From: an uncultured Polaribacter sp.
GTDB lineage: Bacteria; Bacteroidota; Bacteroidia; Flavobacteriales; Flavobacteriaceae
Reading direction: 5' to 3'
Length of the DNA: 64,000 bases
NCBI RefSeq assembly: GCF_947503855.1
Contig: NZ_CANNFF010000005.1
Location: 124,001 to 188,000, forward strand
The notes under the pieces were generated by a model. It was not told the origin of the DNA. It was given only the letters and a program-made list of their open reading frames with translations, and searched no databases. Numbering within the stretch: position 1 is the first letter of the stretch; each line of letters begins with the position of its first letter. This document shows, piece by piece, positions 43,171 through 53,897 of the stretch. Made by a program: the position numbers and the translations under genes.

Positions 43171-46100
43171 TTATTTTGTTTTGTATATCCAACCTTTATA
43201 ATCGATTGTACCATTACCGTCTAAATCTAGTTGATAAAAGTAAGCTGTGTTATCTGGCAAAGATTTTCCTGTATTGCCTTGTTTTCTGCCGTTCCAAGTA
43301 TTCAAGTACCCTTTCTTGCGATAGACTTCTTCGCCATATCTATTGTAGATAAACACTTGATTATTTGGATAGTTCTCTATGTTATAAATCATCCAAGTAT
43401 CATTAATTCCATCGCCATTTGGTGTAACTGCTTCTGAGATATTAATCTCAACCGTATCACAAACATCTCCTAAACCATCACCATCTCTATCTTCTTGCAA
43501 AGGATTATATGCTAAAGGACAGTTATCTTGATCATCATTGATACCATCGTTATCATCATCAGTATCTGTGGCATCATTTACGCCATCATTATCATTGTCT
43601 GTTCCGTTGTCATTCAAGCCATCGCCATTTATGTCAGCATCAGAATCATTGTTGATACCATCATTATCAATGTCTGAATCTACACAGTCTGGTAGTGTAT
43701 CTCCATCAGTATCTGTGGCTAATGAACTGGAATCTAATGGATCTGATCCACAAGCAATCTCATTAACATCTAACTGACCATCGCCATCATCATCAGTATC
43801 TGCATTGTCTCCAGTACCATCGCCGTCCGTGTCTGTATCTTCTTCTGGATCTAATGGAAAGGCATCATTAGTATCTAAAGTACCGTCGTTATCGTCATCA
43901 GGGTCATTTTCATCGTTAATACCATCGGCATCGTTATCTTCTCCATTGTCGTTGGTTCCATCGCCATCTATATCCGCATCATCGTTGTTGTTGATGCCAT
44001 CGCCGTCACAGTCTGCTGTATACCAAGCTGTACTTGGTGTTTCTGTTTGGCTTGTTAATATTAAGTCACATGGGTCGGTTGCATCTGTATTATCATTATC
44101 TTCTATGTCATCTGCAACACCATCGCCATCTGTATCGATTCTAATAATGCTAAAAATTGCGTCTGTTTGAATGTCTAAAGTGTAATTATCACCTGCACTT
44201 AAGGTCCCTGAAGTTATCAAATACGTTCCAACTGCCTCGCCAGATTCTCGGGTTAAAGTTCCTGTAAATGCATCTGCTCCAAAAAGTATTGGATCTGCTG
44301 TAAATACTAAAACAGGATCTTGAGCGCCATAGTCTTTCTCTTGATCTGCTATTAAAATATTGATACTTTTTGGTAGAATACTAAAAGTTATTTCTTTATT
44401 ACCCGTATAATTTCCATAACTAACAATCTTCACTGTAGCTGTACCAACATTGATATTATTACTATAATCTAATCCATAATCAGTTCCTTGTACCAAAATA
44501 ACTGATCCATCTTTCACCGTCAATGGTGGAGTGATATCCTGACCAGAATAAATGAAATCATCAATAGGGGCTATGCTAATAGTTGTATCCGTAATCGACT
44601 TACTAGTAATCGTAAAGTCGGCTGTTACAAAGCTTACGGTATAATTACTATCAGCAGCACCGGAAGGTGTAATGGTATAGGTATCTACATCTTCTCCTAT
44701 TGCTCTTGCGATGCTAACTCCTGTATCTAAACTAGATTCGGTATCACCATTTACGAATCCTGTAATTGTATAGGTTAGCGCTGGATCTGTGGCTCCATAT
44801 ACTTTTGTTTGACCTGAATCAGCTGTTACTGTTAAAGCGGCTTTGGTGATGCTAAAGTCGGCTGTTATAAAGCTTATGTTATAATTGCTATCAACAGCAC
44901 CGGAAGGTGTAATGGTATAGGTATTTACATCTTCTCCTGTTGCTCTTGCAATGCTAACTCCTGTATCTAAACTAGATTCATTATCTGTCCCTTGGAATCC
45001 TGTAATTGTATAGGTTAGTGCTGGGTCTGTTGCGCCATATACTTTTGTTTGACCTGAATCAGCTGTTACTGTTAAAGAAGCTTTGGTGATGCTAAAGTCG
45101 GCTGTTACAAAGCTTACGGTATAATTACTATCAGCAGCACCGGAAGGTGTAATGGTATAGGTATCTACATCTTCTCCTGTTGCTCTTGCGATGCTAACTC
45201 CTGTATCTAAACTAGATTCGGTATCACCATTTACGAATCCTGTAATTGTGTAGGTTAGCGCTGGATCTGTTGCGCCATATACTTTCGTTTGACCTGAATC
45301 AGCTGTTACTGTTAAAGCGGCTTTGGTGATGCTAAAGTCTGCGGTTACAAAGCTTACGGTATAATTACTATCAGCAGCACCGGAAGGTGTAATGGTATAG
45401 GTATCTACATCTTCTCCTGTTGCTCTTACGATGCTAACTCCTGTATCTAAATCTGATTCTGTATCACCATTTATATATCCTGTAATCGTGTAGGTAAGTG
45501 TTGGGTCTGTTGCACCATATACTTTCGTTTGACCTGAATCAGCTGTTACTGTTAAAGCGGCTTTGGTTATGATAAAGTCGGCTGTTACAAAGCTTATGTT
45601 ATAATTACTATCAGCAGCACCGGAAGGTGTAATGGTATAGGTATCTACATCTTCTCCTATTGCTCTTGCGATGCTAACTCCTGTATCTAAACTAGATTCG
45701 GTATCACCATTTACGAATCCTGTAATTGTATAGGTTAGCGCTGGATCTGTTGCTCCATATACTTTTGTTTGTCCTGAATCAGCTGTTACTGTTAAAGCGG
45801 CTTTGGTGATGCTAAAGTCGGCTGTTACAAAGCTTACGGTATAATTACTATCAGCAGTACCGGAAGGTGTAATGGTATAGGTTCCTACATCTTCTCCTGT
45901 TGCTCTTACGATGCTAACTCCTGTATCTAAATCTGATTCTGTATCACCATTTACATATCCTGTAATCGTGTAGGTAAGTGTTGGGTCTGTTGCACCATAT
46001 ACTTTTGTTTGACCTGAGTCAGCTGTAACTGTTAAAGCGGCTTTGGTGATGCTAAAGTCGGCTGTTACAAAGCTTATGTTATAATTACTATCAACAGCAC

Positions 46101-49100
46101 CGGAAGGTGTAATGGTATAGGTATCTACATCTTCTCCTGTTGCTCTTGCGATGCTAACTCCTGTATCTAAACTAGATTCGGTATCACTATTTACGAATCC
46201 TGTAATTGTATAGGTTAGCGCTGGATCTGTTGCGCCATATACTTTTGTTTGGCCTGAATCAGCTGTTACTGTTAAAGAAGCTTTGGTTATGTTGAAAGTT
46301 ACTGTTCTTGTTCCGTTGTAGTTGCCTTTACCTGTAATGGTAATTGTAGCTGTACCTACATTGGTATTGTCTACATAACTCAACTCATAGTCTGTATCTT
46401 GTGTAAGTATGGTTGCCCCATCCTCTACCTGTGGTATTGGGGTTTGAGCTTGACCTGTGTATACCAAATCAGCTATGGTTGCTGTTGTAATGTCCGTATC
46501 TGTAATGGATTTTAAAACGGTAACCGTTGCATCTGCTGTACTTTCATTTCCAGAGGTGTCTTTTACTGTTAAAGTAACCGTATTTTCTCCTAAATCTGCT
46601 ATAGTAAAAGTACTTTTACTTAATACGTAACTTTCTATACCACAATTATCTGTACTTCCATCGTTTATTTCTGAGGGTGTAATAATTGCAGCACCATCAT
46701 CACCTAATACCACTGTAATATTTTTAACTGCTACTGTAGGTGGCGTATTTTCTACAACCGTTACTACTTGTGTGGCTGAGGCTGTGTTTGAACCGTTATC
46801 TACTGTCCAAGTGACTGTATGCATTCCTATTGAATAATTTGTAGGTGCTACTTTGGTTAGAGTTGCATCACCACAATTGGATGCTGTATAAACAGGAGTC
46901 CCTAAATCTACATTGGTAGCCTCACAACTGTTTGCATCTGCTATAACTGTAATTGCTGGTGGTGCTATAATAGTTGGTGAGCTTCCAGAAGTTAATAAAC
47001 CACCATCATAAATGGAATGTCTTCTATATAAAAGTTCTCTTGCAGCACTACTTGCACAACTATACTTGGTTTCAGGTAGATAAAACTCAATAAAATAAAT
47101 ATCATCAATGTACTGAACCCAACCATTTAATAGAGCATCATAATTTGCTGTGGATAAAGGAACCCTATCTAAAAATGAAAATAAATACCTTACGCGACTT
47201 ACATCCCAATCACCAATATCTTGATTAAAAGATCTAGCATCAGCAAACATTCCTTCCATCCTTCTTACATTACTTACATCCCAACCACCAATATCTTGAT
47301 TAAAAGATCTAGCATTATAAAACATAAAGGACATATCATCTACTCTCCTTACATTCCAAGACCCAATATCTTGGTTAAAAGAGCTAGCACCAGCAAACAT
47401 AAAGGACATATTATCTACTCTACTTACATTCCAGTTACCAATATCTTGGTTAAAAGAGCTAGCATTATAAAACATGTGGCTAGTGTTAGTTATCCCTTCG
47501 GGTAAAGCATTGGGTACAACAACTAGGTTTGTGGCATTAAAAAAAGCCCCAGATAAACTCTCTAAACCTAAATTACCAAAACTAGTTACCTCTACTAGTT
47601 TTTCTATATTAGTATATGTTGAACTACCTTTTCCAAATTGGGTTAAGCTTCCATATATTTTAACGGTATAAGTACCTTCTGAACTGAAGGTATGTGATTT
47701 ATCACCTGAGGTAGTTACTGCTTCTATACAACTGCCATCTCCCCAATCTATCTGTACATTAACTGAACCCTGTAAAGGTAAAGTAACAGTAGTTCCATCA
47801 GATAATGAAGTATCAAAAACTAGCTTCATTGAGGTATCTTGAGCAGTTACTGTTAAGTTTGCTATACTTTCGTTATAAGAGGTATCTTCTACAGTTACTG
47901 TTGCTAGAGCGGTATCAGTATTCCCATTTACATCTGTTACTGTAAGTACAACTTCATTTGTTCCTGAATCCTCACAATCAAAATCTGTACGATCTAAACT
48001 CATACTCACAATACCACAATTATCGGTAGAACCATCATCAATTTCTGAAGGCGAAATAGTTACCTTACCGCTAGCATCGAGTTGTACCAATATGTCTTTT
48101 GCTATTGCAGTTGGTGCAATATTATCTTCTAAAGTAACCACTGCTGTTGCTGTTGCTGCATTACCAGAAGTATCAGTAACTGTTAAAGTAACTGTCTTAG
48201 TATTTTCATTTTCTATTTGAGCACTAGTTAAGCCACCACCGTAAATCATATGATTATCACCAATGTTATCAAACACTTTTTCACTATCAAATGTTGAAAA
48301 ATCGTATTCTACTATGACATCTGAAGACAACGGTGTTCTGTTTTGATAAAATGCAATGGCTTCAGCTGTATAAAAAGGTACTGTATATAACGTAACTTTG
48401 TCTATACTACCTCGAAATCTGTTACCACCAGCTCCATCTCTATTCGCCCCAATGCGAACAAAGGCATTTGATCCAGAATAACTTCTTGAATTATTTACCT
48501 CGCTATCTAAGACTCCATTGATAAAAATGCGCGTCTTATTTTGTATCTTATCTAACACAAAAATAACATCAACCCATTGGTCTTCTGGTATAGCATTTGT
48601 GGCTGTGTGATACGTCCAACCGCCACTACTAAATGAATCGAGGCCAAAACGCGGCTTAAGATTTGAATCTATACTAATATCTAAAGATAATTTTCCAGTA
48701 CCCTCTATACCTTTAGAAAAGATAGCACCACCAGTACTAGTTTTAATTCGTGTTGCTAATGTAAAACTAGAGTTTGTAGTGTATGGTAAATTATTATCTT
48801 GAAGAAAACCTACACCAGATGAACCATTATTCAAAAAATGAGTTACGTTAGAACACGTAAAATCTGAAGTATCTAAACTCATACTCTCAATACTACAATT
48901 GTCTGTACTACCATTATCTATCTGAGAAGGTGTAATACTTGCAGTACCATTTTCATCTAAAGCTACTGTAATGTTTTGTGTAACTACTGTTGGTGCAATA
49001 TTATCTACAACAGTTACTATTGCTGTAGCAGAAGAGCTATATAAATCTATTCTTGGTTGAAATGAAATTAGACTTGCTTGAGACGAATTTGATGTTGTAT

Positions 49101-51018
49101 AGGCATAACTATATGTACCACTAGATTTATAATACCAATCTTCCAATACACCATCACTGTTGCTATCCCATTGGTATTTTAATTTAAACTTGGAATCATA
49201 TGCTATATTTACATCTTCTGTATCTTCTTTTTCAAGAACAAAGAAAGAACTAGTACTTTCTGATGTTGTCCATCTTAACATGTTTATAGAACCTTGCCTA
49301 CTTCCTACTAAAAATTGCTCTTTTACAGCACTATATAATCGTACGGTATCTAAATGTTTTAATTGTCTATTTTCGTTATTTTTTTTGACGATAGTAAACT
49401 GTGTCTTTGTATGTCCTGCATAAGCTCCGTTAGAATGTGTGCCAATATATTGTGAACCTATTGTAAGATAAACATCTAAACCATTCGCTAAATCTGGAAT
49501 CTGTGAGCTTGCTGTTAAGGTAACTGTATTATCTCCTAAATCACCTTTATCAAAGTCTGTAACATCTAATGCATAACTAGCTATACCACAATTGTCTGTA
49601 CTACCATTATCTATCTGTGAAGGTGTAATACTTGCAGTACCATTTTCATCTAAAGCTACTGTAATGTTTTGTGTAGCTGTTGTAGGTGCTGTAGTGTCGT
49701 CAATTACCGTAACGTTAAAGGTGGTTTTCGTTGCGTTATTTGCGCTATCGGTAACCGTTACCGTTATTACTGCAATACCCGTTTGTGTAGCAACAGGGCT
49801 TAGTACTAAAGTTCTATCTGCACTTGCACCACCCAAACTAATATTAGCATCAGGTAGTAAGGCTTGGTTATTAGAAGTAGCGGTTACTACTAAATCTGCA
49901 ACTGGGGTTACATCATCAGCAAGGGTAACAGACAACTCTTCTGAATTAGTACTAGGGCATAGCGTAACATCTACTATACCTGTAACTGTAGGCGCTAGAT
50001 CTGCACCAGTAATATTCATAAAACTTTGCCATACTGGTGTACTTTGGTAGGCGCTTATACTCTCTGAAGGTACACTAAGAGGTATATTACTTATTGATAG
50101 GTTAAAAAAAACATTGAAGTTGATAACAACAGGAGAGTTTGGTAAGGCAGTAACATTAGATAAACTAGAACAATTCCTAAAAGCATATTTCTCTATAGTC
50201 GTAAGACTATCGGGCAATGTGATACTTGTTAAACTAGAACAATTGTAAAAAGCATATTCCTTTATAGTTGTAAGACTATCGGGCAGTTTGATACTTGTTA
50301 AACTAGAACAATTCCAAAAAGTGGACTTCCCTATAGTTGTGACACTATCGGGCAACGTGATACTTGTTAAACTAGAACAATTAGAAAAAGCATAACCCTC
50401 TATAGTTGTAAGATTATTGGGCAACGTGATACTTGTTAAACTAGAACATTTGGAAAAAGCGGAATCCCCTATAGTTGTAAGACTATCGGGTAACGTAATA
50501 CTTATTAAATTAGAACAATCGAAAAAAGCGGAATTCCCTATAGTTGTAAGACTATCGGGTAACGTAATACTTATTAAACTAGAACAACTGGAAAAAGCAT
50601 TTCTCCCTAAAGTTGTAAGACTATCAGGTAGCGTAATACTTGTTAAATTAGAACAATTAGAAAAAGCACTAGTCCATATAGATGTAAGACTATTGGGTAA
50701 CGTAATACTTGTTAAATTAGAACAATTAAAAAAAGCCGAGGCCCCTATATTTGTTACGTTATAGGTAGTACCACCATGATTTACAGTGCTAGGAACATCA
50801 ATATCCCCACTGTAACAACCTGTCTTTGATACCACAGTAGCTTCAGTGCCGTTAAACGTATAATTAATACCACCTATTTCGGTCTGAGACCAGAGCATGG
50901 TAGTAAAAAATAAAAATACCAAGAAAATTCTTTTTTGTAATAGCCGACTGCTATTTGAAAACTTTAAGAAAGAAAACAAAAATAACGGTGAAAAAATCTT
51001 TGCAGAAAAGTTTTTCAT
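43171..51018 (-). CDS. Giant type IX-secreted multidomain surface protein
   Basis: A 2615-residue surface protein. In order: signal region (to about 45, ending MLWSQ); nine BspA-type leucine-rich repeats of 23 residues (about 86-298); HYR-like Ig units, one interrupted by a fascin/beta-trefoil-like insert (about 503-665) and one by a LamG domain (about 743-893); a PKD-like unit (DWGDGS); DUF285 repeats (about 1173-1290); another HYR unit; Ig-like unit; seven MBG (YGX-type) repeats of 80 residues (about 1577-2140); a further Ig-like unit; calcium-binding thrombospondin type 3 Asp repeats (about 2289-2520); and a gliding-motility-type CHU_C T9SS domain (2528-2615). Likely an adhesin or glycan-binding protein; PorP/SprF partner follows. 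Confidence 0.93.
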   Translation of the reverse strand: MKNFSAKIFSPLFLFSFLKFSNSSRLLQKRIFLVFLFFTTMLWSQTEIGGINYTFNGTEATVVSKTGCYSGDIDVPSTVNHGGTTYNVTNIGASAFFNCSNLTSITLPNSLTSIWTSAFSNCSNLTSITLPDSLTTLGRNAFSSCSSLISITLPDSLTTIGNSAFFDCSNLISITLPDSLTTIGDSAFSKCSSLTSITLPNNLTTIEGYAFSNCSSLTSITLPDSVTTIGKSTFWNCSSLTSIKLPDSLTTIKEYAFYNCSSLTSITLPDSLTTIEKYAFRNCSSLSNVTALPNSPVVINFNVFFNLSISNIPLSVPSESISAYQSTPVWQSFMNITGADLAPTVTGIVDVTLCPSTNSEELSVTLADDVTPVADLVVTATSNNQALLPDANISLGGASADRTLVLSPVATQTGIAVITVTVTDSANNATKTTFNVTVIDDTTAPTTATQNITVALDENGTASITPSQIDNGSTDNCGIASYALDVTDFDKGDLGDNTVTLTASSQIPDLANGLDVYLTIGSQYIGTHSNGAYAGHTKTQFTIVKKNNENRQLKHLDTVRLYSAVKEQFLVGSRQGSINMLRWTTSESTSSFFVLEKEDTEDVNIAYDSKFKLKYQWDSNSDGVLEDWYYKSSGTYSYAYTTSNSSQASLISFQPRIDLYSSSATAIVTVVDNIAPTVVTQNITVALDENGTASITPSQIDNGSTDNCSIESMSLDTSDFTCSNVTHFLNNGSSGVGFLQDNNLPYTTNSSFTLATRIKTSTGGAIFSKGIEGTGKLSLDISIDSNLKPRFGLDSFSSGGWTYHTATNAIPEDQWVDVIFVLDKIQNKTRIFINGVLDSEVNNSRSYSGSNAFVRIGANRDGAGGNRFRGSIDKVTLYTVPFYTAEAIAFYQNRTPLSSDVIVEYDFSTFDSEKVFDNIGDNHMIYGGGLTSAQIENENTKTVTLTVTDTSGNAATATAVVTLEDNIAPTAIAKDILVQLDASGKVTISPSEIDDGSTDNCGIVSMSLDRTDFDCEDSGTNEVVLTVTDVNGNTDTALATVTVEDTSYNESIANLTVTAQDTSMKLVFDTSLSDGTTVTLPLQGSVNVQIDWGDGSCIEAVTTSGDKSHTFSSEGTYTVKIYGSLTQFGKGSSTYTNIEKLVEVTSFGNLGLESLSGAFFNATNLVVVPNALPEGITNTSHMFYNASSFNQDIGNWNVSRVDNMSFMFAGASSFNQDIGSWNVRRVDDMSFMFYNARSFNQDIGGWDVSNVRRMEGMFADARSFNQDIGDWDVSRVRYLFSFLDRVPLSTANYDALLNGWVQYIDDIYFIEFYLPETKYSCASSAARELLYRRHSIYDGGLLTSGSSPTIIAPPAITVIADANSCEATNVDLGTPVYTASNCGDATLTKVAPTNYSIGMHTVTWTVDNGSNTASATQVVTVVENTPPTVAVKNITVVLGDDGAAIITPSEINDGSTDNCGIESYVLSKSTFTIADLGENTVTLTVKDTSGNESTADATVTVLKSITDTDITTATIADLVYTGQAQTPIPQVEDGATILTQDTDYELSYVDNTNVGTATITITGKGNYNGTRTVTFNITKASLTVTADSGQTKVYGATDPALTYTITGFVNSDTESSLDTGVSIARATGEDVDTYTITPSGAVDSNYNISFVTADFSITKAALTVTADSGQTKVYGATDPTLTYTITGYVNGDTESDLDTGVSIVRATGEDVGTYTITPSGTADSNYTVSFVTADFSITKAALTVTADSGQTKVYGATDPALTYTITGFVNGDTESSLDTGVSIARAIGEDVDTYTITPSGAADSNYNISFVTADFIITKAALTVTADSGQTKVYGATDPTLTYTITGYINGDTESDLDTGVSIVRATGEDVDTYTITPSGAADSNYTVSFVTADFSITKAALTVTADSGQTKVYGATDPALTYTITGFVNGDTESSLDTGVSIARATGEDVDTYTITPSGAADSNYTVSFVTADFSITKASLTVTADSGQTKVYGATDPALTYTITGFQGTDNESSLDTGVSIARATGEDVNTYTITPSGAVDSNYNISFITADFSITKAALTVTADSGQTKVYGATDPALTYTITGFVNGDTESSLDTGVSIARAIGEDVDTYTITPSGAADSNYTVSFVTADFTITSKSITDTTISIAPIDDFIYSGQDITPPLTVKDGSVILVQGTDYGLDYSNNINVGTATVKIVSYGNYTGNKEITFSILPKSINILIADQEKDYGAQDPVLVFTADPILFGADAFTGTLTRESGEAVGTYLITSGTLSAGDNYTLDIQTDAIFSIIRIDTDGDGVADDIEDNDNTDATDPCDLILTSQTETPSTAWYTADCDGDGINNNDDADIDGDGTNDNGEDNDADGINDENDPDDDNDGTLDTNDAFPLDPEEDTDTDGDGTGDNADTDDDGDGQLDVNEIACGSDPLDSSSLATDTDGDTLPDCVDSDIDNDGINNDSDADINGDGLNDNGTDNDNDGVNDATDTDDDNDGINDDQDNCPLAYNPLQEDRDGDGLGDVCDTVEINISEAVTPNGDGINDTWMIYNIENYPNNQVFIYNRYGEEVYRKKGYLNTWNGRKQGNTGKSLPDNTAYFYQLDLDGNGTIDYKGWIYKTK
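44601..46281 (-). repeat. Seven tandem 240-bp units coding MBG domains
   Basis: The same sequence recurs with exact 240-bp period (boundaries at 44841, 45081, 45321, 45561, 45801, 46041 and 46281), coding TVTADSGQTKVYGATDP and the rest of an 80-residue unit. Units differ by few bases; two sub-types alternate (for example GFVNGDTESSL and GYVNGDTESDL), and one unit carries FQGTDNESSL. Confidence 0.92.
50128..50760 (-). repeat. Nine tandem 69-bp units coding BspA-type LRRs
   Basis: A 23-codon unit (SLTSITLPDSLTTIGNSAF type) recurs with exact 69-bp period, e.g. the ACTATCGGG motif at 50208, 50277, 50346 and so on. The near-identical DNA suggests recent expansion and allows length change by recombination. 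Confidence 0.9.
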
Positions 51019-51212
51019 GAGAATTGGGGGATTTAAAAATAAATAAAATTGACAAGTTTACATCTAAGCAACTTAAAACCATCTCTTAAAAGATACCTAA
51101 AAGCTACTGCTGTGTTACAAAAAAAAAGAATAATAGAAAGTAAACTGTAAATTTGTGATAAACAACGCTATGTTGTGACAAACGACCACTTTTTAACATT
51201 TAAGAAAGAAAT

Positions 51213-51908
51213 TTAAAACTGCTGTAAAACTTCTTTGTAAGCCCTACCTACTGGTAATTTTGCATTGGTTACATGTACTAATTTAGCGTTAAAAAAGGTA
51301 ATGAAATTAGTATTTACGATATACGATTTATGTATTTGAACAAAAAAAATAGGCATTAAGTCACTACATTCTTTAAGCTTCATCCTAGTTACATACTCCT
51401 TTTCTTGCGTTTCAAATTTTAGGTAGTTGCCTTCTGCTTTTACAAATAATAAGGCATCAAATTTAATTTTCACAAAATTACCATCTACCTTAATCATCAT
51501 ACTTGTTGTATCTGTTTGATTTGTTTGGGTAACCACCTCTTTTTTTGAGTCTAAAGCTAATTGTACATTCGTAAAAATATCTATTTCTGTAAATGGTTTT
51601 ATAATGTAAGATTGTGGTTTGTGAACTAGAGCTTTTGAAATTGTTTTTTTATCTGAATTAGAGGTTACGTAGATAAAAGGAATTTGATAATTTAAATGGA
51701 TGATTTCTGCCAACTCTATACCACTAATTTTACCATTAATTACAATGTCTATCAAAACCAAGTCTACAGCAAATGTTTTTAAAGCTATAATAGCTTCTTC
51801 TGCATTGTCTACTATAGCAACAACATTAAAATTGTTTTTTTCTAAAGATTGCTTTAAATCTTCAGCAACCAAATAGTTATCTTCTACTATTAATATGTTT
51901 GTATCCAT
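51213..51908 (-). CDS. LytTR-type response regulator
   Basis: Two-component regulator of 231 residues: receiver domain (1-120) with acidic pair Glu9/Asp10, phosphoacceptor Asp54 (VLIDIVING) and Lys104 (IIKPF), then a LytTR DNA-binding domain (about 135-231, FVKAEGNYLKFET, then IHKSYIVNTNFI and PVGRAYKE). Its ATG abuts the stop of the histidine kinase gene, so the pair is co-translated. It could control the downstream giant surface protein operon on the same strand, 194 bp away, but this is inferred only from proximity. Confidence 0.95.
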   Translation of the reverse strand: MDTNILIVEDNYLVAEDLKQSLEKNNFNVVAIVDNAEEAIIALKTFAVDLVLIDIVINGKISGIELAEIIHLNYQIPFIYVTSNSDKKTISKALVHKPQSYIIKPFTEIDIFTNVQLALDSKKEVVTQTNQTDTTSMMIKVDGNFVKIKFDALLFVKAEGNYLKFETQEKEYVTRMKLKECSDLMPIFFVQIHKSYIVNTNFITFFNAKLVHVTNAKLPVGRAYKEVLQQF

Positions 51909-53897
51909 CTATACAATTAAATCTTTTGGTATTACAATATGGTGTTGCACCCCTTTTTCTACTGCAGTTGTTAAAGTAGCCTTCCCTTTTAATTGTTTCA
52001 CTAAAATAGTAATTAATTGCAAACCAAACCCTTTTTGTCCTTGATTATTAAAACCTTTACCAGTATCTAAAATAGTAAGCAAATAGTCCGTTTCTGTAGC
52101 TTTTAAAGTTACAGAAAAAAGAAGATTTGTGTTTGTATTGTATTTTATTGTATTCGTAAGGGCTTCATTTACCATTAAACCGATATTTATAGCAGTATCT
52201 ACAGCAACAGAAAACGGAGTATCTATAGTAATTGTAAATTTAGCGTGTAAGGTATAACTAGCAATTAGATTTTTTACAATCTCTTCTAAATAGTCTTTTA
52301 ATGCAACAATACTTTCTAACTTATCATTTTGATATAATTGTTGATGCACCAAAGACATTGTTTTAATTCTTGTTTTACTATCGTTTAATGCACGCTTGCT
52401 TTCTGGGTTTTGTAAGGTGTTATTTTGTAATGACAGTAAACTAGAAATCATTTGCAAATTATTTTTAATTCTATGGTGCATTTCTTGCAGTAAAAATTCA
52501 TTTTTTGCACTAATTTCTGCCTCATTTTTTGCAAATTGACTAAGCGATACATTGCTAATTTCTAATTCTTCTTTTGCCTTTTTTTGCTGTATGTAATTAC
52601 TATAGACTAAAAAAACAATAAGCAGTAAAGCAAATGAAACAGTGATAATAAGAAGTATAATTCGTTTTTGATTGGTAGCGTCTTTTTCTAGTAGATTTGT
52701 TTTTTCTTTTTCATTTAATAACAATTCTTTTTTTTGTGTAAGATCGTATTCTGCAAGTAATAATAACGCACTGTTTTTTTGATTTTGAAAACTTATAGAA
52801 TCTTTTAAATCAAAATAACGTGTCATAAAAGTATTGTGCTGAGACCATTTATTGCTTAATTTATTGGCTATTGCATACTGCTTAAACCAATCTAGTTCTA
52901 GGCTCAAAATTCTTTTGTTTTTTAAAGATTTTTTAATTTTTTTTAAATAAGCTATAGCTTCTTTTGGGGTGTTTAAAGCATTGTAGCATTTTGCGATAGA
53001 CATCCATTTATATAATTTTTGGTCTACTTCATTAATTTTTTTGCAATATGGTATTACTTTTTGAAGTAGTGGAAGCGCTGATTGATACTTGTGTTCTGCC
53101 AGTAAGCATTCTCCTTGCTGTGAAATGGCTAGGTTTTTAAAATAGACTTTCACAAACTCTGTATACTCGTTTTTTCCTGTATAGTTGTCATTATTTATGA
53201 TATAATCTGCCTGATTTTCCATTTGTTTGAAATGATACCGAGCACTATCTATCTGCGTGTTTTTTAAAAACAACTTCCCCAATTTATTATGGTATCTAAT
53301 TTTTTGAAAATCAGTATTAAAATCATTTCTTTCAAAAGAAGTAAACTCCTTTATGGTTTCTGTATACATACCAAAAGCTTCATAAAGCTCCCAAAAACTG
53401 TTAGAAAAACCTTGTTCTATGCGTTCTTTTCGAATTAAAATAGCCTCTTTATAGTTGCCTAAAAAACTATAGCTAAACTCTAAACGCTCCAACATATTTT
53501 TATACTGGACCTCTTCTAAATCGCTGTTTTTTTCTATAGCAAACTCTAAGTAAGGAATCGCTTCTTCAAAATTTGTTTTTCTATGATGTATTATAGCTAA
53601 GGCTCTCGCTAATTGGGCGGCTATTTTAGTGTTTTTTGATGCTACTGCTGATTTATATTGAAAAGACAAAATAGTTACCCAATCTTTATTTGTATAGTTT
53701 TGATAAAGCTTTAGTTTATTTTTTGGGTAAAGCGAATTAAAATAGTCTAAAAGATTTTTTGCTATTGCTTCTGAATATTCTTCTGTTAAAATTTCTAATT
53801 TTGGTAAGCTTGTATTGTTTTTTTGTGGTATCCCATCAAAAGACAAACTACCATACAATACTATTCCATAAAAAATTCTAACAAAAAAATAATGCAT
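51909..53897 (-). CDS. TPR sensor histidine kinase (HisKA_2 type)
   Basis: A 662-residue membrane kinase. A signal region (about 1-22) precedes TPR-like helical repeats (about 80-400), then a membrane helix (about 411-436, RIILLIITVSFALLLIVFLVY type), a short coiled coil, and HisKA_2 phosphoacceptor EMHHRIKNNLQMISSLLSLQ (histidine near 472). The HATPase has the N box NEALTNTIKYN and DTGKGF and GFGLQLI G boxes. It partners the adjoining LytTR regulator. TPRs on the sensor side are common in Bacteroidota kinases and suggest protein-protein sensing. Confidence 0.93.
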   Translation of the reverse strand: MHYFFVRIFYGIVLYGSLSFDGIPQKNNTSLPKLEILTEEYSEAIAKNLLDYFNSLYPKNKLKLYQNYTNKDWVTILSFQYKSAVASKNTKIAAQLARALAIIHHRKTNFEEAIPYLEFAIEKNSDLEEVQYKNMLERLEFSYSFLGNYKEAILIRKERIEQGFSNSFWELYEAFGMYTETIKEFTSFERNDFNTDFQKIRYHNKLGKLFLKNTQIDSARYHFKQMENQADYIINNDNYTGKNEYTEFVKVYFKNLAISQQGECLLAEHKYQSALPLLQKVIPYCKKINEVDQKLYKWMSIAKCYNALNTPKEAIAYLKKIKKSLKNKRILSLELDWFKQYAIANKLSNKWSQHNTFMTRYFDLKDSISFQNQKNSALLLLAEYDLTQKKELLLNEKEKTNLLEKDATNQKRIILLIITVSFALLLIVFLVYSNYIQQKKAKEELEISNVSLSQFAKNEAEISAKNEFLLQEMHHRIKNNLQMISSLLSLQNNTLQNPESKRALNDSKTRIKTMSLVHQQLYQNDKLESIVALKDYLEEIVKNLIASYTLHAKFTITIDTPFSVAVDTAINIGLMVNEALTNTIKYNTNTNLLFSVTLKATETDYLLTILDTGKGFNNQGQKGFGLQLITILVKQLKGKATLTTAVEKGVQHHIVIPKDLIV

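Noticed and set aside
43538-44170. Long plus-strand frames rich in Ser and Pro
   Set aside because: They are antisense to the Asp/Asn-rich thrombospondin type 3 repeats of the giant protein; the GAT/GAC codons read backward as ATC/GTC-type Ser-rich frames. No independent evidence of a gene.
44601-46281. Possible CRISPR array (regular repeats)
   Set aside because: The 240-bp units are coding, have no unique spacers and translate to MBG domains; no cas genes are present. The Cas4-like protein at 29085 has a DUF2779 half and is not a CRISPR gene.
47221-50764. Repetitive plus-strand frames opposite the DUF285 and LRR repeats
   Set aside because: Their repeat pattern is that of the minus-strand coding repeats read in the wrong sense; no start context or family.
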